A stretch of DNA of 64,000 nucleotides from Bacteroidales bacterium UBA3844 (lineage in GTDB: Bacteria; Bacteroidota; Bacteroidia; Bacteroidales; Paludibacteraceae), in NCBI GenBank assembly GCA_002392915.1, contig DGHQ01000056.1:21621-85620 (forward strand), given 5' to 3'. The stretch's first letter is position 1; each line of letters starts with the position of its first letter. The position numbers and the translations under genes are program-made. Positions 46,001 through 53,121 of the stretch are shown here, one piece after another. A model generated the notes under the pieces. The model ran no database searches and was not told where the DNA came from. It saw only the letters and a program-made list of their open reading frames with translations.

Positions 46001-46565
46001 TTTCCGCAGCCAACTGTTTCTGGCGGGCAGTACGTTCTGCCTCTCGTTCACGTGCTAAACGCTGACGTTCAGCGACAGCTTCAGCACGTCGTTTCTGTTC
46101 CTCTCGTACCTGTTGCAGACGGATTTCTCTTTCTGCACGAATTCTTTCTGCTTCTGATGCATATACAGGGCCTTCTTCTGCAGCTTTTTTTTCTGCCTCT
46201 TCAGCCTCTTTTCTCTTTTCCTCAGCCTCACGAAGCTCACGAGCTCTCTGGATGCTCTTCATCTGCTCCTTGCGTCGTGCCTCCTCCTGAAGATGTCTTT
46301 GCTGTATTTCTGCTTTTTTCTTCTCCTCAGCTATACGTTCAGCCTCTTTTTTTTCAGCTTCCTCCTTCTCTTCTCTCAATCGACGTTCTTCAGCCTCTCT
46401 TCTCTTTCTCTCTTTACGTGACAGCCTTCTTTCTTTTGGTGCATCTTCTTCATTATCTTCCGCCTCATTCTCAACAGTTTGCACATCAGCATCTTGGGCA
46501 TTCACCAGTTGTGGCAGACACCCTATGCTAAACAGCACAAACAATATGAGTATTATTTTTTTCAA
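43077..46565 (-). CDS. Exported giant charged coiled-coil protein with repeated RITGR motif
   Basis: The 1162-residue product has a signal peptide (residues 1-23, ending VNAQ), a long Glu/Lys/Arg/Ala-rich coiled coil to about 400, and a folded-looking central domain (about 590-740: KIPKCRYLNEVHYDRGKFKF, DFFMYYWHQRYFYKKRF, ATGEIKIYYKRRRQKKIRAK). The C-terminal 380 residues alternate two motifs: EPKE[NKS][KR]RS[RK][KR][RK]K (five times) and QxLI[DE]RITGR (five times, the last at the very C-terminus). I do not recognise the family. A periplasmic structural or scaffold role is inferred. A -7 element lies at 46630-46637. Confidence 0.8.
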   Translation of the reverse strand: MKKIILILFVLFSIGCLPQLVNAQDADVQTVENEAEDNEEDAPKERRLSRKERKRREAEERRLREEKEEAEKKEAERIAEEKKKAEIQQRHLQEEARRKEQMKSIQRARELREAEEKRKEAEEAEKKAAEEGPVYASEAERIRAEREIRLQQVREEQKRRAEAVAERQRLAREREAERTARQKQLAAEKIARQKAERERLRQKEYEKKQRQRENWQARKRQEAEAKAAARQRALEAKQKEKEQEAAHRQAVMAAKQKAAEQRAEQMRRTQEIKKAQREREAKERAKKQQRRLEKAQKKREMKAKELERKAQARERERERREEEMRARAAKREAEAARREELAEKRLIHAEQMAKRREAEELRKIQENEKLKEEEKQALIEKQQQEAIERARKEAERIMKGKNKVRKAQKRAEEKERKRLQKLEEEEEENADLFELAELVAAGDSAAIEYANKNRRGRRLPVVILKDEMLNGELEPEPTIEEPIDEKELQTRKTIEAIIKKKREAAAAALAARDSTQENDTTSVVDESIPDSLNLDSLAEDIDVEMLKEYAALDSSLLAQQLAELEEEMRNMEELKEAEKAQKEGKSEEIVAKIKIPKCRYLNEVHYDRGKFKFIYDYDFFMYYWHQRYFYKKRFYDRVDSGRVIAKKIMDLVGNTQYRRVLLNDVVDSVMVLLPQYSAIDTLVDSVMTELNLEYLATGEIKIYYKRRRQKKIRAKYLPTAPDNKPLGHIKFYTRNRRKVIEELDAAPWDSILLAMEDSVDEDMVKMTDSLEKLRTAAEASSVVLDSLQKQAERQALIDRITGRKKKKTEGVASADSAAVISEEEQSETKGVRRLFKKKNSADPDVDEGTEPKENKRSRKRKDEETPPPDNALTEEEIQRRQEEAERQALIDRITGRTSKAKQEEETPAEPQTAATNEEQPEPQVDQTEQIEQEEQTEPKEKKRSRRKKEESAPEETSAPISENADAAEPQESRRSKKKKEEPTPVEAAPATSPAPREETEEEKKKREQQELIERITGRKSKPQQQVEETPAAVSEPEEPKENRRSRKKKEEPTPVDAAPATSEAPHEETEEERKKREQQELIERITGRKSKPQQQVEETPAAADEPEEPKESRRSKRKKQEEEVAPEEQSAAPEAPHEETEEERKKREQQELIDRITGRSKK

Positions 46566-46629
46566 AATTATCCTTCTATTTTTCTATGATATCAAGCACA
46601 CAAACTTCATGCAAGTTATCACTAAACTG

Positions 46630-46637
46630 CAAATATA
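46630..46637 (-). promoter_or_regulatory. -7 promoter element for the coiled-coil gene
   Basis: The minus strand reads TATATTTG followed by C, an exact TAnnTTTG, 65 bases upstream of the ATG at 46565. Confidence 0.65.
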
Positions 46638-46725
46638 AAAAAAATCACATAAAATTCTTAAATATATCAAGAATTAATATGTTTTGCATTCACATCATAC
46701 TGCAATGCGAAACAAAAAAGCCGTC

Positions 46726-46752
46726 CAACGGAATTTCGTTGGACGGCAATTC
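46726..46752 (-). terminator. Terminator of the Cys/His-rich lipoprotein gene
   Basis: GCCGTCCAACG and CGTTGGACGGC pair around GAATTT. On the minus strand the stem is followed by a T-run (ttttttgtttcg). It lies between this gene and the coiled-coil gene. Confidence 0.75.
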
Positions 46753-46775
46753 TCACTTACTAAAAAGATCACTCT

Positions 46776-47252
46776 TTAATTCGCATTTTGATGATGTCTC
46801 TTCTTAAAGAATGGAATATGATTTCTCTGATCAAGAAGTTGCTTTTGCTCTTCAATTGACAGTTTGTCGAAGTTAGCCCACTTCTCTTCCATCTCTGCCT
46901 TCTTGGCTTTTCTCTCTGCCTCACGAGCATCAATTTCAGCCTTTCTTTCAGCGATCAAAGCTTTTTGTTCCTCGACAGAAAGACTGTCGAAATTCATCCA
47001 TTTTGCCATCTTCTCAGCCATCTCTGGATTCATCTGATGATGACGTGGTCCTCCACGATGTCCTTCTCCACGGCGTGGTCCGAACTCACCATCCTCGTGT
47101 CCGTGGTGACGTGGTCTGTCTCCTCTGTCACATGGCTTGTCACACTTCTGCTCACACTGAGCCCCTTCCTGATTACATTTACAATTGCAGTTACAACAAG
47201 ATGTCGCAAACAGCATGCTTACTACAGCTACAATAGAAAATACCTTTTTCAT
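46776..47252 (-). CDS. Cys/His-rich lipoprotein with a duplicated helix motif
   Basis: ATG 47252 gives a lipoprotein-type signal (MKKVFSIVAVVSMLFATSCC). The 158-residue product continues with a Cys-rich stretch (CCNCNCKCNQEGAQCEQKCD), a His/Arg/Gly-rich stretch (RPRHHGHEDGEFGPRRGEGH), and two copies of a helical motif: WMNFDSLSVEEQKALI and WANFDKLSIEEQKQLL. The tail is FFKKRHHQN. Metal binding, perhaps in a Spy/CpxP-like periplasmic role, is plausible from composition alone. I do not recognise a named family. Confidence 0.65.
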   Translation of the reverse strand: MKKVFSIVAVVSMLFATSCCNCNCKCNQEGAQCEQKCDKPCDRGDRPRHHGHEDGEFGPRRGEGHRGGPRHHQMNPEMAEKMAKWMNFDSLSVEEQKALIAERKAEIDAREAERKAKKAEMEEKWANFDKLSIEEQKQLLDQRNHIPFFKKRHHQNAN

Positions 47253-47354
47253 ATCTGAGTTTTTTGGCATAAAAAATTAATTGCAATTCTAATGAAAAAA
47301 ATCAAAGAATAAAGCGAATAAGTCCAAATTTTAAACTTTTTTAAGATTTTTTCA

Positions 47355-47362
47355 TATCTTTG
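47355..47362 (+). promoter_or_regulatory. -7 promoter element upstream of the kinase gene
   Basis: TATCTTTG is an exact TAnnTTTG. The first convincing plus-strand start is ATG 47576, so the leader would be about 205 bases, unusually long here. No clear small gene was seen in it. Confidence 0.5.
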
Positions 47363-47575
47363 TATAAATCCATAAAGAAAATGGAAATTTTACACTCATC
47401 AATGTAGTTATGTCTGGTTAACTTATGTCGCAAATCTTTATGGTATTGCGGCAAACGCAGAAACGAAGATATTCCACACTTCGCTTTCCTGCCATTGGTA
47501 AAAGCAGAATTTTTATTTCCATTTATTATTACAATTGGACTTTGGATTTTATGTTGAATCAAATTTGTGAAGACT

Positions 47576-48454
47576 ATGGAGCAACTTTACACATCATTTT
47601 CAGAAAAGCTTGATCAGTTGATGCTCAGCCAGGAATTAATGGACGATCTTCCCCGCATTTATATTCCTTTGGCAAATATCATCAATGTCGGATTTGGTTC
47701 ACGTATGCAGGTGATTGGCGTGAATGGAGCACAAGGAGCGGGGAAAAGCACATTCTGCCAACTTCTCAAATTGGTGTTGGAAGAAAAATTCGGCAAAAAA
47801 GTAGCTTCATGGAGTATCGACGACTTATATCTAAGCAGAAAAGAGCGTAAGAGACTTTCAGAAGAGGTCCACCCTCTGCTGATGACACGCGGTGTGCCGG
47901 GCACTCACGATGTGAAATTGGGTCTTGAGATCATCAATTCACTACGCAACGCTGACAAAAACACAGTGACAATGATTCCTCGATTCAACAAAGCCATTGA
48001 TGATGTATATCCAAAATCTGAGTGGACTAAATTCGTCGGCAAACCAGACGTGGTACTGATTGACGGATGGTGTATAGACGCCACAGCTCAAGAAGATTCA
48101 GAGCTAATAACTCCAGTCAACGAATTGGAAGCGACTGAAGACAAAGACTGTGTATGGCGCCGCTACGTCAACGACCAATTGAAGACTACATACAAAGATC
48201 TGTTCGACACTATCAATTTCCTTGTGATGCTACAGATTCCTTCCTACGACAAAGTGTTTGAGTGGAGAAATCTTCAGGAAGAAAAACTGAGAATCAAAAG
48301 CCAAGGGAAAGAGGCGACTCACATCATGACTCCAGACCAGGTGCGACGTTTCATCGCTCACTACGAAAGAATAACACGACACATTCTTGCCGAGATGCCG
48401 GAACGTGCGGATATGCTTTTCAAAGTAAACGACAATCACAGACTATATATTTAA
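47576..48454 (+). CDS. P-loop kinase of the glycerate kinase/TDA10 type
   Basis: ATG 47576 is preferred over GTG 47567. The 292-residue protein has Walker A GVNGAQGAGKSTFCQLL near residue 50, a Walker-B-like SIDDLYLSRKERKRL near 81, HPLLMTRGVPGTHD near 99, and VVLIDGWCIDA near 158. This arrangement matches the D-glycerate 3-kinase (plant GLYK)/yeast Tda10 family, related to phosphoribulokinase and uridine kinase. A small-molecule phosphorylation role is secure; the substrate is inferred. The GT2 gene starts 11 bases later. Confidence 0.8.
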   Translation: MEQLYTSFSEKLDQLMLSQELMDDLPRIYIPLANIINVGFGSRMQVIGVNGAQGAGKSTFCQLLKLVLEEKFGKKVASWSIDDLYLSRKERKRLSEEVHPLLMTRGVPGTHDVKLGLEIINSLRNADKNTVTMIPRFNKAIDDVYPKSEWTKFVGKPDVVLIDGWCIDATAQEDSELITPVNELEATEDKDCVWRRYVNDQLKTTYKDLFDTINFLVMLQIPSYDKVFEWRNLQEEKLRIKSQGKEATHIMTPDQVRRFIAHYERITRHILAEMPERADMLFKVNDNHRLYI

Positions 48455-48464
48455 CAAAAATAAG

Positions 48465-49403
48465 ATGTTGAAGCAGAGCGTATCGGTCGTGATACCGATG
48501 ATTAACGAAGACAAAAGCATTGAAAAGGTGATAGACACCGTCATCTCTTCATTGGAAAATTCGTCTCTGGTTCAAGAAAAAGAAATAATTGTCGTTGGTC
48601 GGGACGCATTAAGCAAACAAACAGAAGAACTACGTGCGAACTACAATAATATTCAATTATACATTGCCAATTCGCACGCTTCTTTCCCAGAAGTCGCAAA
48701 CAAAGGGTTATTTAAAGCTTCGGGCGACATAATTGTGCTTTTGACAGAGGACACGCTCCTGCCAACAGACTATTTCGATGTCGTAATACCGCAATTTGAA
48801 AAGAACAATATGTTCGCAGCGGGAGTCGTCGCAAGATATCCAGTGACTGGAGAATCGACACATTGTTATGTACCGATTATGACACCACGCCACGTCAACT
48901 ATAAGATAGGAGAAGCAACATCATCATGCTACACATTGACATTCGATCGCAGCAACGTCGCATTATCAAGAGAAAAGCTCCTTCAACTTGGAGGATTCAA
49001 TCTTCTGTTTGCTCCAGACTGTAGCGGTGATGTCGATCTGTTTTTACGTGGATGGTTACGTTGCTGGAAATCATGTTTCCTGACAAGTACACATTGCGAC
49101 CTGCTCAAACCAGTGGGCAGTCCACTTTTAAGAGGAGACACAACAAAATCACAAACAGAGAAAGAATATAACGACGTCCTGCTCCGACGTCTTTTTCTTC
49201 CACGCAAACAACAAGCACTGCTATTCATACACAATCTGTTGCTGTTCATAATGTCTTTGATTCTGCCACTTGACATTTTCAAGCCAACAAGAATGGCAGG
49301 ATTCAAATTCATCAACAATTTCAAGAAAATACTCTCGTCGAAAAGATGGAGATATTCTTCATTCGACATTGATTTGCAGATGCTAAAACAGAGATATTTT
49401 TAG
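48465..49403 (+). CDS. Family 2 glycosyltransferase-like protein
   Basis: The 312-residue protein has the GT-A fold start VSVVIPMINEDKSIEKVIDT, EKEIIVVGRDAL, and FKASGDIIVLLTEDTLLPTDY near residue 85, where TED takes the place of the usual DxD. GGFNLLFAPDCSGDVDLFLRG near 174 matches the acceptor-side ED-like motif. A hydrophobic segment near 245-265 suggests membrane association. The sugar donor and product are unknown. It follows the kinase gene closely and is probably co-transcribed. Confidence 0.8.
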   Translation: MLKQSVSVVIPMINEDKSIEKVIDTVISSLENSSLVQEKEIIVVGRDALSKQTEELRANYNNIQLYIANSHASFPEVANKGLFKASGDIIVLLTEDTLLPTDYFDVVIPQFEKNNMFAAGVVARYPVTGESTHCYVPIMTPRHVNYKIGEATSSCYTLTFDRSNVALSREKLLQLGGFNLLFAPDCSGDVDLFLRGWLRCWKSCFLTSTHCDLLKPVGSPLLRGDTTKSQTEKEYNDVLLRRLFLPRKQQALLFIHNLLLFIMSLILPLDIFKPTRMAGFKFINNFKKILSSKRWRYSSFDIDLQMLKQRYF

Positions 49404-49488
49404 TATTGTCAATTTAACAACACTTATTTCGCATTATTAAAAAATTTCCCTATTTTTAGGAAAAATTTGAACATTAAATTTAAGGGAC

Positions 49489-50550
49489 ATGAAGAGAGAA
49501 ATGAAAAACTTAGGAATTTGCGGCATATTGGCATTGTCACTTTTGACCGGTTGTTCGGGAGGTGCGGAACGAGTGGAAGCCGTAGACATTGATGTACCCC
49601 AGATTTTCGGAATGAAATCTGAGTTTGTTCCTGCAGGTGGTGAGGCTGTAATCTATGGTTCAAGTCTTACTGATGCCAAAGTATATTTCGACACACAGTT
49701 CTATAACGATTCTGTTCAGGCAGAAGTAATCTCCTCACAAGATGATATGATTGTAGTGAGAGTGCCAGACAAAGCATGGACAGGAAAAATCAAGGTTAAA
49801 AATCTTGCTGGTGTGACCACATCTAATTTCTTATTCAGAGACGAGCGTAACATCATCATTGATTTCGACACGCACCACCAGACATGGGGAGGAATAGTTC
49901 CTTTTGACCACAACGGCAATTTGGTTCAGGGTCAGATTGAAAACGATTCTATCGTGCCTTATAGAGGAAAACTCATAGAAGGATGCTCAGGTAAGTTCGG
50001 TTTGCTACATGGCACATACCCAGCCAAACATCCATACATTTACATAAACGACCTATGGTTCCAATACATGCACGGACCAGATGAAGGTGGACGTGGAGCT
50101 GTATCAATTGCTGGTCTGCCTTTCTACGAACAAAAAATCGAAGATTTAGTATTGAAATTTGAGTGCAATATTCCAAAAGAAGCCGCTTACAAAGGAATCG
50201 CGACTGAGTTTATCGCCGGATACAAATCTGCTGAGCCAGACAAAATCGGACGTACGATCTCGCCTATCTGTCGTTGGGAGCCATATAAGAATGACAAGAA
50301 CTACTTTATTGCCGGACAGAATGGAGGAAAAGATTTGTCTAACGGATTCTATACAGATGGTTGGGAGACAATCACAATTCCGTTGACTGCGTTCAATTAC
50401 GTCTACAATCAGGATCAGCCCAAAGAGGATCTGAAATTAGATCTGACTAAGGCTGTCAACTTCTCTGTTCTAGTTTTTGGAAAACCGGAATCTGACGCAA
50501 ATGTGATGATCGCTTTCGACAATTTCCGAATTGTTCCGAAGTCTGAGTAA
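49489..50550 (+). CDS. Surface glycan-binding lipoprotein with IPT/TIG domain
   Basis: The 353-residue product carries a lipoprotein signal (GILALSLLTGCSGG; Cys near 22). An IPT/TIG-like domain follows (PQIFGMKSEFVPAGGEAVIY, AKVYFDTQFYN), then a C-terminal beta-sandwich of the SGBP-B type (about 120-350: NIIIDFDTHHQTWGG, WFQYMHGPDEGG, AFDNFRIVPKSE) found in surface proteins that bind xyloglucan and other glycans. No SusC/SusD pair is in the window, so it stands outside a typical utilisation locus. ATG 49501 is an alternative start. Confidence 0.75.
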   Translation: MKREMKNLGICGILALSLLTGCSGGAERVEAVDIDVPQIFGMKSEFVPAGGEAVIYGSSLTDAKVYFDTQFYNDSVQAEVISSQDDMIVVRVPDKAWTGKIKVKNLAGVTTSNFLFRDERNIIIDFDTHHQTWGGIVPFDHNGNLVQGQIENDSIVPYRGKLIEGCSGKFGLLHGTYPAKHPYIYINDLWFQYMHGPDEGGRGAVSIAGLPFYEQKIEDLVLKFECNIPKEAAYKGIATEFIAGYKSAEPDKIGRTISPICRWEPYKNDKNYFIAGQNGGKDLSNGFYTDGWETITIPLTAFNYVYNQDQPKEDLKLDLTKAVNFSVLVFGKPESDANVMIAFDNFRIVPKSE

Positions 50551-50582
50551 TCATTGAAAAAATTTAATAAATGACTTTAAGG

Positions 50583-50617
50583 CCTGTAAGCGTAAAGCTT
50601 ACAGGTTTATTTGTTTT
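50583..50617 (+). terminator. Terminator after the glycan-binding lipoprotein gene
   Basis: CCTGTAAGC (50583-50591) and GCTTACAGG (50597-50605) form a perfect stem, followed by a T-rich run (tttatttgtttt). Confidence 0.85.
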
Positions 50618-50797
50618 GATTTCTTAATAGTATTTTTTTTATAACTTGTCTATTTTCCTAAATGGATGTAACTTTGAATGATAATATTGGGTTGTTTTAT
50701 ATACGATAATAAATGTGCATTTTTAATATCATCTAGTTCATTCGTGTATAAGTCTATGTCCATTTGCTTCTAAATAACAATATAACCAACACTTTTC

Positions 50798-51580
50798 ATG
50801 AGAAAAAAAACATACATATACATCATAACGCTTGTCCTTTTTTTTATAACTACCTATCAAGCCTTCGGACAACAAAAGCCACAACCAATTGCTCATGCAC
50901 TTGGCTCAATTGATGGTCATGTGTATACCAACAGCCGTGAAGCCATGGTCAACTCAATTGAAAAAGGATACAAATTTATTGAAGTAGACATAGACTCTAC
51001 CTCAGATGGTATTTTAATTGCATCTCATGATTGGGAGCTTTTCAACGAAATCACCAACCATAGCGAGCTTAAAGACACAATGCTCTCTTTTGAGAAATTC
51101 AGCAAAAGAAAAATATACGACAAATATACACCTATCACAATACAAGAAATCATTGACACTTTGATGAATCATCCTGACATATCAATCGTGACCGATAAAA
51201 TATCTGATCCATCCATCATTGAAAATAAATTTTCCAGTATCAAAGATAGAGTGTACGTTGAATGTTTCTCGGAAGAAGATTATTTTGAGCTAAAGGAGAG
51301 AGGATATCATGTAATGTTCTCTACATACACATCAATTACTACACTTCACTATATTATCAAAAATATGATGATTGGCAATGGCAGGATAGAATTTGTAACA
51401 ACAAGTACTGATCAAGATTTCAATGAATTAAAGAGGCTAAAATGTATGATACCAATTTATGTATCAATGTTCACTATCAACACAGAAGAAGAACTCGAAA
51501 AACATATTGACGATATAGATTTCTTTTACTCTGATTTCTATGATCCGTCTACCGGCACATTTAATAATTCTAAAGAATGA
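50798..51580 (+). CDS. Glycerophosphodiester phosphodiesterase-like secreted protein
   Basis: The 260-residue protein has a signal peptide (to about 25) and the GDPD fold: PIAHALGSIDGHVYTNSREA holds the first catalytic His and the Asn, KGYKFIEVDIDSTSDG supplies the metal-binding Glu-x-Asp, and IASHDW the second His. In standard GDPD enzymes the first motif is AHRG; here it is AHALG, so substrate or activity may differ. It may hydrolyse phosphodiesters in the periplasm. The stop overlaps the start of the GLUG gene (ATGA). Both genes are A/T-rich. Confidence 0.75.
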   Translation: MRKKTYIYIITLVLFFITTYQAFGQQKPQPIAHALGSIDGHVYTNSREAMVNSIEKGYKFIEVDIDSTSDGILIASHDWELFNEITNHSELKDTMLSFEKFSKRKIYDKYTPITIQEIIDTLMNHPDISIVTDKISDPSIIENKFSSIKDRVYVECFSEEDYFELKERGYHVMFSTYTSITTLHYIIKNMMIGNGRIEFVTTSTDQDFNELKRLKCMIPIYVSMFTINTEEELEKHIDDIDFFYSDFYDPSTGTFNNSKE

Positions 51581-53046
51581 AAAAAATAATCCTCACAATT
51601 ATAACTCTAAACACACTGTCTCTTTTCTCTTACGGCAACAGCTGGAAAGGATTGGGGACAGAAGATGAACCATATCTTATTTCATCTCCTCAACAAATGG
51701 CTGAATTAGCAGAAGAAGTAAATAATGGAACTGATTTTCACAACATTTTTTTCTCTCTCACTAATGATATTGACCTATCTGAATTATACAAGGATTCATT
51801 AGACACCTGGACTCCTATCGGATCCTCTTCCAACAACTTTGATGGCACATTGTTTGGAAATAATTTTACTATCCACAACATAAATATTAGAGTAGAGGAC
51901 AATAGTTTTTACTTTGGTTTATTCGGAAGTATCGGAGAACATGGATCCATCTATGATCTCACCATAGAGAAGGGATCTATTCACGCCACTCTTTGGAGCG
52001 GAGGAATCGCAGCTATCAATAGCGGAATAATATCAAATTGTAAAAACATCAACTGTTCTGTAAATAGCTGGCGTTTTTCTGGTGGCATTTGTGGAGTTAA
52101 CTACAATACCATAACAAATTGTACTAATGAAGCAGACGTATCATCTACTATTTGTTGCGGTGGAATATGCGCATACAATTATGGCACTATCACCAACTGT
52201 TCCAACAAAAATAGAATAACAGCAAATGAAGGTTGCGGTGGAATATGTGGATATAATGGCGGTTTTGCTGATTTCACCAATTGTCACAACATAAAAATTG
52301 GATTCATAGACAATTGCAGTAACAATTCGACAATCTTGGGAGATGAGAAAATCGGCGGCATAACAGGAAGAAATGACGGTTTTATAGTGAATTCCATGAA
52401 TAATGGCATAATAAACGGTGACCAACAAGTAGGTGGTATCGCGGGGTATAACGGTGGATTCGACGGTGTCACTGGCAATATCTCCAATTCATATAATATT
52501 GGCAACGTAATGGGACGTGACACTCTGACTGGTGGAATTGTAGGCTATGGCAACCAAGCAAGTGAGATATTCAACGTCTACACGACTGACAATATACGTT
52601 GTGTCAGCCTATCTGCAATAAATTATATTGGAGAAAATAGTGGGCTGAAAGAAAATTGCTTTATTCTCAACAATTATAGTGAAACGACAAATTATGATTC
52701 AATAGTGTATCAATTAAACCATTGGATAACCATACAGCCAAATCAGAAATCATATGTCAAATGGGGTATCGAGAATAAAGATAATATAATACTATCTGAT
52801 ACCATAATCCAAACTTCGAACGATCGTACAAACATACCTCTTTACGATAATAATCAGGATGACATAAAGATTTTCTGCGTCAACGACAATTTATACATCA
52901 TATCACCTATAAGGCAATCTGTTGTCGTTTATAGTGTAGACGGGAAAACCATTCGCAAAATCGACCTTCTGTCTAATGCTATGACAAGAATCAGACTTGA
53001 AAAAGGTGTGTATATTGTTGACGGACAGAAAGTGGTGGTTTACTGA
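51577..53046 (+). CDS. GLUG-repeat secreted protein with sorting-like tail
   Basis: The 489-residue protein has a signal peptide (to about 20), then GLUG-type beta-helical repeats in the centre (GGICGVNYNTITNCTNEADV, GGICAYNYGTITNCSN, GGITGRNDGFIVNSMNNG, GGIAGYNGGF). The C-terminus is YSVDGKTIRK...LEKGVYIVDGQKVVVY, the type IX-like tail also seen on other secreted proteins here. Surface adhesion or carbohydrate binding is plausible. It is translationally coupled to the GDPD-like gene by a four-base overlap. Confidence 0.8.
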   Translation: MKKIILTIITLNTLSLFSYGNSWKGLGTEDEPYLISSPQQMAELAEEVNNGTDFHNIFFSLTNDIDLSELYKDSLDTWTPIGSSSNNFDGTLFGNNFTIHNINIRVEDNSFYFGLFGSIGEHGSIYDLTIEKGSIHATLWSGGIAAINSGIISNCKNINCSVNSWRFSGGICGVNYNTITNCTNEADVSSTICCGGICAYNYGTITNCSNKNRITANEGCGGICGYNGGFADFTNCHNIKIGFIDNCSNNSTILGDEKIGGITGRNDGFIVNSMNNGIINGDQQVGGIAGYNGGFDGVTGNISNSYNIGNVMGRDTLTGGIVGYGNQASEIFNVYTTDNIRCVSLSAINYIGENSGLKENCFILNNYSETTNYDSIVYQLNHWITIQPNQKSYVKWGIENKDNIILSDTIIQTSNDRTNIPLYDNNQDDIKIFCVNDNLYIISPIRQSVVVYSVDGKTIRKIDLLSNAMTRIRLEKGVYIVDGQKVVVY

Positions 53047-53087
53047 CACTTATCTTCTATATTCCTTGCATATTTAAACAGGAAAAT

Positions 53088-53095
53088 TAAATTTG
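53088..53095 (+). promoter_or_regulatory. Promoter for the DUF2157 pair
   Basis: TAAATTTG is an exact -7 element, with a TTG at 53066-53068 lying 19 bases upstream as -33. The ATG follows at 53122. Confidence 0.65.
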
Positions 53096-53121
53096 CAAAA
53101 AATACAAATACAACCGCATCT

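Noticed and set aside
45306..46058. Long antisense frame of 250 codons opposite the coiled-coil gene
   Set aside because: It is the Leu/Phe/Ser-rich shadow produced by the Lys/Glu-rich codons on the other strand.
47425..47613. Open frame of 62 codons overlapping the kinase start
   Set aside because: It overlaps the P-loop kinase in a different frame and has no family match.
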